From Lingula anatina (Eukaryota > Brachiopoda > Lingulata > Lingulida > Lingulidae), in contig NW_019774336.1 of assembly GCF_001039355.2 (NCBI RefSeq), positions 62,001 to 126,000 on the forward strand: a stretch of 64,000 nt of DNA. Direction: 5' to 3'. Shown piece after piece: positions 40,601 to 47,208 of this stretch. The notes below the pieces were generated by a model that had not been told where the DNA came from, searched no databases, and saw only the letters and a list, made by a program, of their open reading frames with translations. The translations under genes were made by a program, and so were the position numbers. The first letter of the stretch is position 1, and every line of letters starts with the position of its first letter.

Positions 40601-43600
40601 ATTGGCCACATCCATCAAAATGATTGTGTTCATGTGCACATAATATTGATCATGGTTCAAGAACTTTATCCATGGTATTGATACAACAGTGTCCATTTCT
40701 GTCTTGAAACGAATGAATCCCAGAAGATATCAAATGACTTGCATATGCTACACTCACATGACACTGGTTTAAAATGCAAATACCAAAATGAAAGAAATAA
40801 AAGTAAAAATTGGGTTTGGTTGGAATATTTTGATCATAAGTTTCCATACCGTTTACTTACAGTATGTGTCAATGGTTATTGTGGATTGTAAGATGTATAA
40901 TTATGTCTTGTCTTTATGTTTCAGGTCTGATTATGCAATGTTATATAATGATAGAGCAGTTTTAGAGAATCATCATGTGAGTTCTGCATTTAGACTGCTG
41001 AAGCAGGAAGAGAATAATGTACTGTCCAATTTATCCAAAGAGGACTTTAGGTGAGTCGGATAATCTTTGGATGTCTTTCAAATAGTCTTCAACAGAAACC
41101 ATTTAACTTGTCTGTTCAAGTGAAATTGAATGATGGCTGCACCAGCTGACTCTTTAATGAGCAAGCACATACAGCAGATCGTACCTTCTTAATGCATCTC
41201 ACACATCACCAAGAATATGTTGTACCATTTGATTTTACAGAAAATAAGCCACTGTGGACTTAGGTTAGCTCATAGCTGGACTTCCCTGAGTCCTGCAGAA
41301 CCAACTTTACATTAATCAACCAGATTGCTAAACTTGGGTTGTAGAACTTAGGCATAATAAGCTGACTGGTGTTATCTTACTGTGCGATGACGTCAGTTGT
41401 CACTCCATCTATTTCTGGTCTATGATAGTCAGGTTGTTGACTGGTCTCTAATGAGAAGTAAAGTGGTCTATATCATATTAAGGATAATTGCCTACTTTCT
41501 GCTATCTGGTTACTTGCAGTATATAGAAATGTTCAGATACTCCAACATCCTTTTTAATACAAAATCTTAAACATTTTTATTCATACAGCTTTTACATTTT
41601 TATACAATGGTGCTTTTCAAGCATTTTATTCCCAATACCATATATTTTATATATTTTTCAGCTAAATATATCTTTATATTATTTTAACTGAACACCAGAC
41701 TCCCTTAGATTTAGAGGATACTGAAAATTCACCCGTACAGCTGCTATCAGCATGCCCCTGTCATTTTCAGTATCAGCATCATGGTGAGTTTCCAGTGTTC
41801 TTTGAAACATAGGGTGATATAAGGTTGTCTGTGCTGGAGATTTTCTATAAATTATTTGTCTACTTTTTCAGGTACTTCAGGTCGTTAGTGATAGATATGG
41901 TGCTGGCCACTGATATGTCATTCCATTTTCAGCAGATCAAAAATATGAAGAATTTACTCAGTATGCCTGAAAAGTGGGTACCATTTTCATTTTAACAAAG
42001 AATTATGCAGTGCTGTGTATGCCAAAATGCCCGTTGATTTGATGTAGGAGAGATCATAAAGAAGGATGATATCATAATTTGTAAATGAATAGGACAAAGC
42101 TTAACTTTTTCATGAATTGACAACGAACCAAATCTGACAGCATCAATAATTTATGCATAGTCTACACAATTTTGACTGCCCGTTCATTTTATTATTTGTT
42201 ATTATTCCACTATTCATTGCATATTCTACACATGGCAATTTCAACCACAGGTTCATTTTGTATTTTTGTCATTTTTCCGTTGTTCATCACATAATGATCT
42301 TCACAATTTGATAACACTGATGTGGGTCCATTTATACAACAGCATGATAATACTGCTGTAATTTCCAGCATTGACAAGCCAAAAGCCCTATCTCTACTGC
42401 TGCACTGTGCCGACATAAGCCACCCAGCCAAAGACTGGACCTTGCACCACAGGTGGACAATGCTCCTGTTAGAGGAGTTCTTCCAACAGGTAAATGAACG
42501 TGCTTGACCAGCTGTACAGGTGAACACATTTGATTAGTATTTGAGATTTGAAAGTTACTGTATTAGTATTGCCTGAGTGGCATAGTTCTTACACCATTTT
42601 GTCCTGGCCAACTGTTTGATACTGTTTCATGCAATATCAACAACCACCACCACACCAGCCCAGAGCAGTAATCACTCGATCAAGAAATTGGAGCTGTGCC
42701 AAAAGAAGTCATCAACAACTTTGCCCATAGAATTCAAATGTGCCTTCAGCAGAACAGAGCTCATTTGGAGCACAGTCTACAAATGATAAAATCTTTGCCG
42801 CCATATTGTTTGCAGTTGTAGATAATCTGACTTCTCTAGTTTTCAGAAATTTATGGGTTGTATATAGTATGCAAACACAAAACAAATGGTGTTCACCTTC
42901 TTGGGTTACATTTATACTGGGACACCCTGTACTTTAAACCTAAATAATGTAATAAGATACTAAATGATGTTTTATGTTACTAACTGGACATATTCCTGTA
43001 CAGGGAGACAGGGAGAAGCAACTTGGCCTTCCATGTTCACCACTATGCGACAGGGAAAACACATTAGTAGCAGAATCACAAATAGGTTAGTGTGTGTTTA
43101 TTTCTAACATGAAACTGATAAAGACCTATGGTATTCATTTACTTATTTTGTGGTGTGTATATATAATATAAAATAATATAATATAATATAATATAATATA
43201 ATATAATATAATATAATATAATATATGGAAGTTGTGATATATGGAAGTTGTGTTTGCTATGTGTATTTCAAGTCATATTTGTGTCAACTATTTTTCAGGT
43301 TTTATTAACATCATTGTTGACCCTAGCTTCACTGTGATGGGAGACATGCTTGAGAAGGTAGTTACCAAGCAAATGACAGGCCAGAGCCCTAAAAACTCAA
43401 TATCAGAAGAGGAAGATAAGAAGAGTCGGCGTGGATCATCTATAAGTGGAGGATCACGTAGTGGTGAGAGGCCTCCCAGTATAGGCAGTACAAGGAGGAG
43501 TCTTTCACTTTCTGGCACAGGTGGGGGCATGCCTCTAACACCCACCTCTGCATGCAATTCACCCTTTTGTTTGATTGACACAAACTCTGCATGTCATTCA

Positions 43601-46600
43601 TACCCACCATTTCTCACTAGTTACACTTAGCTCTAAGTACCACTTATACCCACCTCTGCATGCCAGCCACACTACCTCTGTATGCTTATTATACCCACCT
43701 CAGCAAGCCAGACTAACCCAGCTGTAAATGACTCCCTTACTCACCTCTGCATGCCAGACCAACTCGGCTGCAAATGCCAGCAACTGCCAGCTCCAAATTT
43801 CACTAAAGATAGCATTTCAGTGGCTTACACTTTACATACTACTCACACCCATCAGACTCTGTGTGCAAACTGCCTGCCTCTATCTACAACCATTCCCTAT
43901 CTGTTAACATCTATACCTATCACATTATTCCAACTGTCCTTCCATTGACACTCAGTGCATCAACATTTGCAATCCACCCTAGCTGATTTATTCATGTGTG
44001 ACATGCACTCACATCTGCATGCTACACCACACCCACATCTGTGTGCCACACCCACCCACATCTGCATGCCACATCACACCCACATCTGCATGCCACATCA
44101 CACCCACATCTGCATGCCATACCCCATCCACTTTACAAACCTGACATTTGAAGCCCAACTGCTACATTCAATCTTCCAAACTCTTGAGAACATTGATGTA
44201 TATTCCAGTGCACCTACCACAATAACACAATGCTATTCTTAGTTCTTGCCATGAAAAACTTGTACAATAAAGCAACATACTCAACTAATATTTTTTTTCA
44301 TTGGCTCTTTGTGCCATCTATATCCAAACTGTTTTCATTAATTTATATATATTTTATGATTGCACGCATGATTCTCTTACATTTTCTTTACTCCTCCTTT
44401 TGGGCATATTTTCAAAGGTTCTTAATTTTAAGTTCCTCCAAAGTAAGAATTTTGCATTTAAGAACTAAGCCTCTGGTATATTAGGTTTGTGTGTATCACT
44501 GACAGACAGATGGATTTGTATTTTGCCAAATACTGATCTCTAAGACTTTGCAGAGTCTGAATGATTGTGTACTCTACTCTGTAAGCTTTTTTTGCCAACT
44601 TAAAAGAATATTTCATGTCTTTCATTTTTCAGTAAAATATGAATTGAAGAGAAGTTGGGAGCAACCACTAGCTGAAAATTTGAGAAGATGGAAAGAGGAA
44701 TCTGTTAAAAGTGAGATATCCTGTTTCAGTCAGTGTATCAGTGTCCTAATAAAGATAAGCACCAATGGAATTAATATGTGGTCAATTTGTCAGTGCTATC
44801 CCAGCACTTATATATACTACATGTTCATGAATTATTAGAAATTGCAAAAATTGTTTACTGTGTTACATTTATAATAATAATAATAATAATTTTTAACAGA
44901 TGGAGAGAAGAAACCCTCTGTAGATGGTAGGAATTCCCGTCAAAATTCATCCTCAGATTTATCAGCAAACACACACAAAAACAGTAGGGATGAGAGTGAC
45001 TCCCCAAGTAATCAAAACACTGGTGATGAGATACAAATAAAGCCTCTCCAAAAAGGTAAGATTTCTGTGACTGTTGACAGGATTGTGACAGCAATCTCAT
45101 TTACTTACCTAAAAAGTTTACATTTATCATGGGCACTGGCAGACCTTAGATAATTCCGCATACAAACTTTGTTAAATATACATTTAATACAAGTGAATGT
45201 AAGGAAACTATGACACTTACATTGATGAAAAAATATTTCTAAAGGCTCATGCTTTCGGGAGCTTTAATATTTATGTCTTAGTTCATAGATCTCATTTAGC
45301 CACAAGCTTTCATATGCTATTAAAGCTGACAAAAGATGTTTTTATCTCATATTTTCATTTGTCTTGGACACATTCTGTTAAAACATCATGGACCGATTTA
45401 CTTATATATCTCTAAATATATTTTTTCAACTGAGTAAAACACCACTATATCCTGTTACTCCTTTTCAAGAATGGTTATAGAAATAAATGCCTTACCTTTA
45501 TCAGTTTTGAGGACTTGAATGTTTGATTAGCTATCCAGTTCGTAGGTTTGTATTTGGCAATACATTTGCATGTTTTGCTATGTAAGCAAAAATAAAGTGC
45601 TTTAATTTTATGTACAATAACTGTGGTAGTGACATGTGCTCCAATGGTACAAGGAGTAGTTTTAGAACCTTGATGACTTGTTTCGTGGGACATAGAGATA
45701 TATATATATATAAAAGTTACATACGGGTCAGATGGGTCATAATCTAATTAACTTCACGCGAAGAAATGGCATATAATTAGTTTTTCTTGGAAAGGGATAA
45801 ATTTTTGTGAGCGCTTGAATCCAATTCAGCCAGCTCTTGCCTAATCAATGTGCAATCCATTAACTCATTTGTTCTGCTAATATTGCCCCAGGACTCTCCA
45901 GCAGGGCTAAATGAGTACCGTAAGTACTTGCTGCCTTTTGCAGTGGTCACTCACTTGTAGTATAGTAAGTTGCTTTGGTCAACCAGCATAAACACTCACA
46001 TGTTTCAGCGCATTGAATTGGCCTTCACATTTAAAACATAGTTTTTTCATATTTTTGCATGTAAAATATATTGTTTTTAAAAAACCTGCTCTAACCAAGG
46101 TAATTATAATGGTACTTTGCATATTCAATACCATTCCCATATAACTTATTTCTTTATTTCATACACTGATTTTAACCTCACAGAAAAATACTTATTTTTT
46201 GCATGAGACTAATAATGACATCACCTTACTGAGCAAATATAAACCTTTGTTGATAGAATTTGAAAATAATTCATTGTTTTCTAATTTTTTGGCGTGTTTA
46301 TTGACTCAATAACAAGACCATTGAATGATATCTAAGAGAACTGTCTTTGAAAAAAAAAATACTTTTAAAATATGTCATAGATTTTTAAAATCATATGTAA
46401 AAAAAGTTTAGGTTTGAGCACCTAGGTTGAACATGATTTGAGCAGATGTAGAATTGTTTGAATGCCCTCTGTGTGGGAAAGGGAGGGGGGCTTTGTGTAA
46501 TCGAAGAGTGTTTATCAATTTAACTTTGTATCAGTAGCTGGATGTGAGTTAGAATCTTTAAACACCTTGCATGGCTCTCATTGGCAGTTTTAAAGTTTAA

Positions 46601-47208
46601 AAAAATAGTAGACATTTGTTTACTGTCTGTTACAATAAATCCCAGATCCTTGTAGTAACCATAGGGCTAAATGTTTGCATCATGCCAGCATGTCCATTCT
46701 AAAAAGATAGTTTACTTGACATTAAACAGTCTTTCGTCAACATTTGCCAGTTGTATATGAATGGATAAGGAAAAGTGAAAGGATGTGCTTATAATGAGTG
46801 TGGGTGTGTCCATTCATTTATTATCATACAATACTAGATATGACATAATGACAGCAATGTTGTTTCTGTGTATGTTTGTGAGTATTGACATAAAGAATGT
46901 TACATGAATCATGGAGCCATTCATACTATTGATACCACCCATATAATGTGCTCATTATTTTGTTACTGTCACACCCAGACACAATGTTCACAACCAGCCC
47001 AAACACAATCATTTTACACACATTCTGCACTGTCACATCTACCACAATTTGCAGGTCATGGTGGAATCCTTATTGATTTCTTTTGTCTTGTTTTCTAGGT
47101 GTCTCTCGGCAGACCTCCACTTCCACATTGTTGGCTTACACAAAGAAACACCATCAGCCTCCCAGCAAGTTGACAGAAGAGGAGGACAGCCAACAGGGCT
47201 TGTTATGA
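2732..47208 (+). CDS. PDE1: PDE1-type cyclic nucleotide phosphodiesterase gene (all coding exons, spliced)
   Basis: This gene-level entry covers all exons listed below. PDE1 enzymes hydrolyse cAMP and cGMP to the 5'-monophosphates in the cytosol and are activated by Ca2+/calmodulin. The exons from 19522 to 47208 splice in a consistent frame (sum 1723 nt) and read the family landmarks in order: a DLKRNLEYAASVLETVYIDE-type N-terminal block, DAVPSEVRDWLA, the YHN/HAAD motif, HDFEHTGTTNNF, ENHH, ATDMSFHF, ADISHPAKDW and SPLCDRENTLVAESQIGF. The wording is closest to vertebrate PDE1C as I remember it; invertebrates usually have one PDE1, so I do not assign a paralogue letter. Depending on the first exon, the protein would be about 567 (31431), 604 (5250), 623 (6657) or 639 aa (15799), within the family's usual 530-710 aa. 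No key catalytic residue is missing. All introns are GT/AG. Confidence 0.96.
3240..3432 (+). CDS. PDE1: PDE1 alternative N-terminal coding exon (upstream route, exon b)
   Basis: The acceptor is TTCCAATTACAG and the donor AGAAG|GTAAGA. Only the frame from 3242 is open throughout. It reads a Ser/Pro/Gly/Thr-rich segment (SPSALENRTPSPSGGSRTPP) and then DYAVMDLSTDNMPAIDTPEA. It enters in phase 1, matching the 2797 end, and leaves in phase 2 (ag|), which fits the shared exon at 19522 and gives ...CSRR-LRHILKKL. SP and TP dipeptides suggest proline-directed phosphorylation; that is inference. GC and CpG are higher than in the flanking intron. Confidence 0.7.
3433..5249 (+). other. PDE1 intron sequence, no gene found
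   Basis: AT-rich, CpG-poor intron. The short open frames here show no domain, no splice-phase logic and no composition shift. I see nothing else in it. Confidence 0.6.
5250..5341 (+). CDS. PDE1: PDE1 candidate alternative first exon (MEGGRDTSG...)
   Basis: ATG 5250 has a good start context (A at -3, G at +4) and reads MEGGRDTSGSDATAQSKMEE and on to ...IPR, 30 codons plus two bases, up to the donor GACG|GTAATG. The phase-2 end joins the 19522 exon as ...IPRR-LRHILKKL. The same frame stays open upstream to a stop near 5131, so an earlier ATG at about 5196 is possible but has a worse context and reads an odd Val/Cys-rich run. The peptide is acidic and hydrophilic. An isoform starting here would be about 604 aa. 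A 45-bp tandem repeat starts just inside the donor. Confidence 0.55.
5344..5475 (+). repeat. 45-bp tandem repeat, about 2.5 units, abutting a splice donor
   Basis: Units start at 5344, 5389 and 5434 with AATGT(T/C)TCCAAGTT and include the shared stretch CCTGGGTTTTC. The first unit begins two bases after the donor GT of the 5250-5341 exon. Confidence 0.7.
6657..6805 (+). CDS. PDE1: PDE1 candidate alternative first exon (MDASMKSPAV...)
   Basis: ATG 6657 (G at -3, G at +4) reads MDASMKSPAVVRRASCPPCV and continues to ...CSMIELG, ending in phase 2 at CTGGG|GTAAGA, close to a consensus donor. Joined to the 19522 exon it gives IELG-LRHILKKLDHEE. The frame extends back to an ATG at 6594 in a poor context. 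It contains RRAS, a textbook protein kinase A consensus (R-R-x-S), at residues 12-15. PDE1 isoforms are known to be phosphorylated by PKA, but use of this site is inference. The isoform would be about 623 aa. Confidence 0.6.
7516..7554. repeat. (ACAAT)n pentanucleotide microsatellite
   Basis: About seven ATACA/ACAAT units in a row. Confidence 0.9.
7693..7739. repeat. (TG)n microsatellite
   Basis: An uninterrupted TG run to 7729, then one TA step and a further TG block. The open frame over it (7696-8004) is a repeat artefact. Confidence 0.95.
9932..10239. mobile_element. Foldback (hairpin) MITE, 308 bp
   Basis: The left arm from GACCATTCAGAATGAGAAG is mirrored by the right arm ending CTTCTCATTCTGAATGGTC. 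Pairing continues inward for over 100 bp (TAGCTAGGCCACGACCTAAA / TTTAGGTCGTGGCCTAGCTA; GGTCTACATGAAAGGAAGAC-type blocks) with few mismatches around a short spacer. It has no ORF. Clear target duplications are not visible. If transcribed within the PDE1 pre-mRNA it would form a long RNA hairpin. Confidence 0.85.
10472..10503. repeat. Poly(T) tract, 32 nt
   Basis: An unbroken T run. Could be the A-tail of a minus-strand retroposed copy, but no body is recognisable beside it. Confidence 0.9.
10611..10728 (+). repeat. Interspersed repeat R, copy 1, with GGAGGTG hairpin
   Basis: It starts AAGAGGTTTACAAAGATTGA and carries CCTGGATGGAATAAGTAAAT, then the hairpin AAGGAGGTG-TATT-CACCTCCTT (9-bp stem). 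Copy 2 lies 700 bp downstream in the same orientation. Confidence 0.8.
11311..11421 (+). repeat. Interspersed repeat R, copy 2, interrupted by a MITE
   Basis: Nearly identical to 10611 onward, including the hairpin (AAGGAGGT, 7-nt loop, ACCTCCTT). Similarity to copy 1 seems to resume beyond the MITE at 11422-11590, so the MITE inserted into this copy. Confidence 0.75.
11422..11590. mobile_element. Short MITE with CAGGCTCGTAGCCAG ends and ATTAG target duplication
   Basis: Termini CAGGCTCGTAGCCAG and CTGGCTACGGGCCTG are inverted repeats. ATTAG is present on both sides (11417-11421, 11591-11595). Like the 896-1053 element it has CAGG...CCTG ends and a 5-bp duplication. An internal GAGTGGACCTTTT...AACCCCCC block recurs, decayed, at about 17000-17055. 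Confidence 0.8.
11777..11796. repeat. (GA)n microsatellite
   Basis: Ten GA units. Confidence 0.9.
12889..13018 (+). repeat. Tandem duplication, 66-bp unit, two copies
   Basis: AAAATATTCCTTAAATAAAA starts at 12889 and again at 12955; both copies run to AAGAGTCATTCAAA with about one difference. The near identity suggests a recent event. Confidence 0.85.
13606..13841 (+). repeat. Dispersed direct repeat (about 27 bp, identical)
   Basis: TTACTATTATATGATGAACA, continuing GTTTGTA, is found at 13606 and 13814. Neighbouring sequence shows weaker similarity, so this may be the best-kept part of a longer old duplication. Confidence 0.6.
15799..15995 (+). CDS. PDE1: PDE1 candidate alternative first exon (MGQAVS..., possible N-myristoylation)
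   Basis: ATG 15799 opens a 65-codon frame starting MGQAVSLVYRLARNAFTRTL, followed by a Cys cluster (CRCKCCGRR) and the end ...YGDVVL-R. It leaves in phase 2 at TTAAG|GTAGTG, which joins the 19522 exon in frame (VVLR-LRHILKKL). Gly2 with Ser6 fits the N-myristoylation consensus, and the nearby Cys/basic cluster could be palmitoylated, which would put this isoform at membranes. The segment RLARNAFTRTL is basic and amphipathic, a plausible part of a calmodulin-binding site. Base composition is clearly more GC-rich than the flanking intron. The isoform would be about 639 aa. Confidence 0.65.
15996..19521 (+). other. PDE1 intron, no gene found
   Basis: AT-rich and CpG-poor. A half copy of the GTAGCCAG-type MITE lies near 16960-17062. 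The 18351-18638 open frame has no usable donor in phase 2 and I do not call it. Confidence 0.55.
19522..19635 (+). CDS. PDE1: PDE1 shared N-terminal regulatory exon
   Basis: The acceptor is TTATCTTTCAG and the donor CCAG|GTAGGA; 114 nt, phase 2 to phase 2. It reads LRHILKKLDHEELSKEDLKR, then NLEYAASVLETVYIDETR, the conserved block before the catalytic domain (Pfam PDEase_I_N type). LRHILKKL lines up with the LRxxVKQLE stretch at the edge of the N-terminal calmodulin-binding/inhibitory region in mammals. All upstream alternative starts converge here. Confidence 0.95.
19719..19816 (+). repeat. Tandem duplication, 49-bp unit, two copies
   Basis: GACAGAGGCTGGATGGTCAA begins at 19719 and 19768; the copies differ at two positions, one being CCGC to CCAC, a CpG loss. 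Confidence 0.9.
20170..20229. repeat. (TTTA)n microsatellite
   Basis: About 15 TTTA units, uninterrupted. Confidence 0.95.
20706..21041 (+). mobile_element. MITE of the AAGGGATAATAACT family (copy 2)
   Basis: Inverted ends AAAGGGATAATAACTGTTCGT and ACGAAGAGTTATTATCCCTA (the first shown here is cut to its core: GGGATAATAACT). The interior shares ACTTACCAATGGTTAATGAA and GCTCAGATATCAGAA with copy 3. Non-coding. Confidence 0.8.
22722..23060. mobile_element. MITE with ATTCACACTGGCAA ends
   Basis: ATTCACACTGGCAA at 22723 faces TTGCTAGTGTGAAT ending at 23059, an inverted repeat with one mismatch. No ORF. The exact outer boundary and target duplication are not clear. Confidence 0.6.
23682..23731. 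repeat. (ATT)n microsatellite
   Basis: About 16 ATT units with one interruption. Confidence 0.95.
24780..24878 (+). CDS. PDE1: PDE1 candidate cassette exon 1 (33 codons)
   Basis: A strong acceptor (CTCTTTTTTATCCCACAG) precedes 99 nt open in the phase required by its neighbours (phase 2 in and out). It reads PIITCDRAVDRACSDHSSTL and then a Thr/Gly/Ser-rich tail ending TSKR, so inclusion keeps the frame between ...YIDETR and RLCDEDDEL. The donor AAAAG|GTTCTA is weak, as expected for an optional exon. GC is well above that of the surrounding intron. Canonical PDE1 proteins join DETR directly to RL.DTEDEL, so this would be an insert between the regulatory and catalytic regions. Confidence 0.5.
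26709..26789 (+). CDS. PDE1: PDE1 candidate cassette exon 2 (27 codons)
   Basis: The acceptor is GTCTTCCTTGCCAATAG and the donor GAGAG|GTAACG. The 81 nt are open in phase 2-2 and read SQMGRAEAPPGRAAPGQVYI followed by EALTGER. It can be included alone or with the 24780 exon without a frame change. Gly/Ala/Pro-rich, GC-rich compared with the intron. Two independent symmetric open exons of the same phase in one intron make chance less likely. Without transcripts, inclusion is unproven. Confidence 0.55.
26790..31430 (+). other. PDE1 intron between cassette exon 2 and internal first exon
   Basis: AT-rich, CpG-poor. Besides the MITE at 27276 and an (AT)n tract at 30364-30386 I see no feature. A GC-richer patch at 29665-29710 has an acceptor-like CAG but a stop in the required phase and no donor. 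Confidence 0.5.
27276..27570 (+). mobile_element. MITE of the AAGGGATAATAACT family (copy 3)
   Basis: Ends AAAGGAATAATAACTCTTCG and CGAAGAGTTATTATCCCTTT pair. The internal order matches copy 2, but about 40 bp are missing in the middle around the AGAGATGGTCTAAAG junction. Confidence 0.8.
31431..31525 (+). CDS. PDE1: PDE1 candidate internal first exon (short isoform, MSLSNPEAEP...)
   Basis: ATG 31431 follows an in-frame stop at 31422-31424 and reads MSLSNPEAEPTGMPTACIVK then MADKDEEKKSE plus two bases, ending at AAAA|GTATTG. Phase 2 fits the 35401 exon (SEK-RLCDEDDEL). In-frame ATGs at 31467 and 31491 are alternatives; 31491 has the best context (A at -3, G at +4). The product, about 567 aa from 31431 and about 547 from 31491, would lack the 19522 regulatory exon and so probably part of calmodulin/autoinhibitory control. 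The stretch upstream (about 31080-31430) is richer in GC than the intron and may be its 5'UTR and promoter. Confidence 0.45.
31526..35400 (+). other. PDE1 intron, possible LINE relic near 32.5 kb
   Basis: At 32486-32510 a (GAAT)n run followed by AGTTTATTTCAAG resembles a minus-strand LINE 3' end. About 500 bp to its right is slightly less AT-rich, but I find no readable reverse transcriptase. Otherwise featureless. Confidence 0.3.
35401..35586 (+). CDS. PDE1: PDE1 exon: linker and start of catalytic domain
   Basis: The acceptor is TTGTTTTTAG and the donor GACAA|GTTAGT; 186 nt, phase 2-2. It reads RLCDEDDELSEVEPDAVPSE, VRDWLALTFTRSMSSSGRKL and REEKPKFRTVAHAIRAGIMVD. The EVRDWLA.TFT and EKPKF..VAHA..AGI stretches are PDE1 signatures. 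A second, better-matching donor lies 36 nt downstream at 35623 (AAAA|GTGAGT) in the same phase and would add 12 residues. Confidence 0.95.
35885..35951 (+). CDS. PDE1: PDE1 catalytic exon (67 nt)
   Basis: The acceptor is TTTTTCTAG and the donor GAAG|GTACAC. It enters in phase 2 and leaves in phase 0. It reads IYRRMSASLGMQVPPTVSTM-LK, matching the MYRRTSNMVGLSYPPAVIEALK-type segment of PDE1. Confidence 0.93.
36254..36370 (+). CDS. PDE1: PDE1 catalytic exon (NINEWSFDVF)
   Basis: The acceptor is TTTTTTATTTCAG and the donor TTAAG|GTAAGT; 39 codons, phase 0-0. It reads NINEWSFDVFAVNDISEGHA and LKYVAYDLLQRYDLIAKFK, the W.FDVF / ELL.RYDLI.KFK region at the start of the PDE catalytic fold. Confidence 0.96.
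37056..37196 (+). CDS. PDE1: PDE1 catalytic exon with YHN..HAADV motif
   Basis: The acceptor is TTTGTTCCAG and the donor TTGTA|GTAAGT; 47 codons, phase 0-0. It reads INITYLENFLHTMEQGYSKN then HNPYHNLTHAADVAQTVHHI. The His of PYHN is the conserved general acid of class I PDEs, and the following His of THAAD is a metal ligand. Confidence 0.97.
37584..37627. repeat. (TTTA)n microsatellite
   Basis: About 11 units. Confidence 0.95.
38191..38291 (+). CDS. PDE1: PDE1 catalytic exon with HD metal-binding motif
   Basis: The acceptor is TTTTTTTAAAG and the donor CTGG|GTAAGT; phase 0 in, phase 2 out. It reads DWLTDLDILATIIAACIHDF then EHTGTTNNFHVMTG. HDFEHTGTTNNF matches the PDE family signature HDxxHxGxxN, with the His-Asp pair binding the catalytic metals. 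Confidence 0.97.
38292..40924 (+). other. PDE1 intron, nothing recognised
   Basis: AT-rich, CpG-poor; no exon, repeat family member or RNA gene seen. Confidence 0.6.
40925..41050 (+). CDS. PDE1: PDE1 catalytic exon (YNDRAVLENHH)
   Basis: The acceptor is ATGTTTCAG and the donor TTTAG|GTGAGT; phase 2-2. It reads SDYAMLYNDRAVLENHHVSS then AFRLLKQEENNVLSNLSKED. NDR.VLENHH is an invariant PDE core motif. Confidence 0.96.
41872..41973 (+). CDS. PDE1: PDE1 catalytic exon (VLATDMSFHFQQ)
   Basis: The acceptor is ACTTTTTCAG and the donor GAAAA|GTGGGT; phase 2-2. It reads YFRSLVIDMVLATDMSFHFQ then QIKNMKNLLSMPE, matching the LVIEMVMATDMSCHFQQIK.MK family segment. Confidence 0.95.
42369..42489 (+). CDS. 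PDE1: PDE1 catalytic exon with ADISHP and substrate-clamp Gln
   Basis: The acceptor is GTAATTTCCAG and the donor CAACAG|GTAAAT; phase 2 in, phase 0 out. It reads IDKPKALSLLLHCADISHPA then KDWTLHHRWTMLLLEEFFQQ. The Asp of ADISHP is a metal ligand. The last codon (42487-42489, Gln, just before GD) is the invariant Gln that holds the purine ring. Confidence 0.97.
43004..43085 (+). CDS. PDE1: PDE1 catalytic exon (GDREKQLGLPCSPLCDRE)
   Basis: The acceptor is CCTGTACAG and the donor AATAG|GTTAGT; phase 0 in, phase 1 out. It reads GDREKQLGLPCSPLCDRENT then LVAESQI. This is the conserved QGD.E..LGLP.SPLCDR region near the substrate pocket. Confidence 0.96.
43161..43226. repeat. (ATAAT)n microsatellite just before a PDE1 exon
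   Basis: About 13 ATAAT/TATAA units, ending some 70 bp upstream of the acceptor at 43298. Confidence 0.95.
43299..43520 (+). CDS. PDE1: PDE1 exon: end of catalytic domain and Ser-rich tail
   Basis: The acceptor is ACTATTTTTCAG and the donor CACAG|GTGGGG; phase 1-1. It begins GFINIIVDPSFTVMGDMLEK; the Phe (43301-43303) is the second half of the purine clamp. A Ser/Arg-rich tail follows, with RRGSS and TRRSLS sites that look like basophilic kinase targets. If the intron is retained, the frame continues to a stop at 43628-43630, which would give a shorter C-terminus. Confidence 0.93.
43531..44125 (+). repeat. Degenerate CACCTCTGCATGCCA minisatellite
   Basis: CCCACCTCTGCATGC-type units recur from about 43540. 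They become a tidy 24-bp array (ACACCCACATCTGCATGCCA) at about 44020-44118. The array starts about 10 bp after the 43520 donor, within the frame that would be read if the intron were retained. Confidence 0.75.
44633..44710 (+). CDS. PDE1: PDE1 C-terminal exon (YELKRSWEQPLAENLRRW)
   Basis: The acceptor is TTTCATTTTTCAG and the donor TAAAA|GTGAGA; phase 1-1. It joins as T-V-KYELKRSWEQPLAENLRRWK and ends EESVK. Tryptophan and basic residues resemble the TW...INRERWRAK stretch after the catalytic domain in vertebrate PDE1C. Confidence 0.88.
44900..45055 (+). CDS. PDE1: PDE1 C-terminal exon, Ser/Asn-rich
   Basis: The acceptor is TTTTTAACAG, directly after a (TAA)n tract, and the donor AAAAG|GTAAGA; phase 1-1, 156 nt. 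It reads DGRNSRQNSSSDLSANTHKN and SRDESDSPSNQNTGDEIQIK then PLQK. Hydrophilic and probably disordered; its length is a multiple of three, so it could be skipped. Confidence 0.85.
45056..47098 (+). other. PDE1 last intron, nothing recognised
   Basis: AT-rich; an (AT)n run at about 45695-45710. No exon found. Confidence 0.55.
47099..47208 (+). CDS. PDE1: PDE1 terminal coding exon and stop
   Basis: The acceptor is TTGTTTTCTAG. The exon completes a Gly codon and reads VSRQTSTSTLLAYTKKHHQP then PSKLTEEEDSQQGLL, with the TGA stop at 47206-47208. Phase agrees with the 45055 end. The tail is lineage-variable in this family. Confidence 0.87.
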
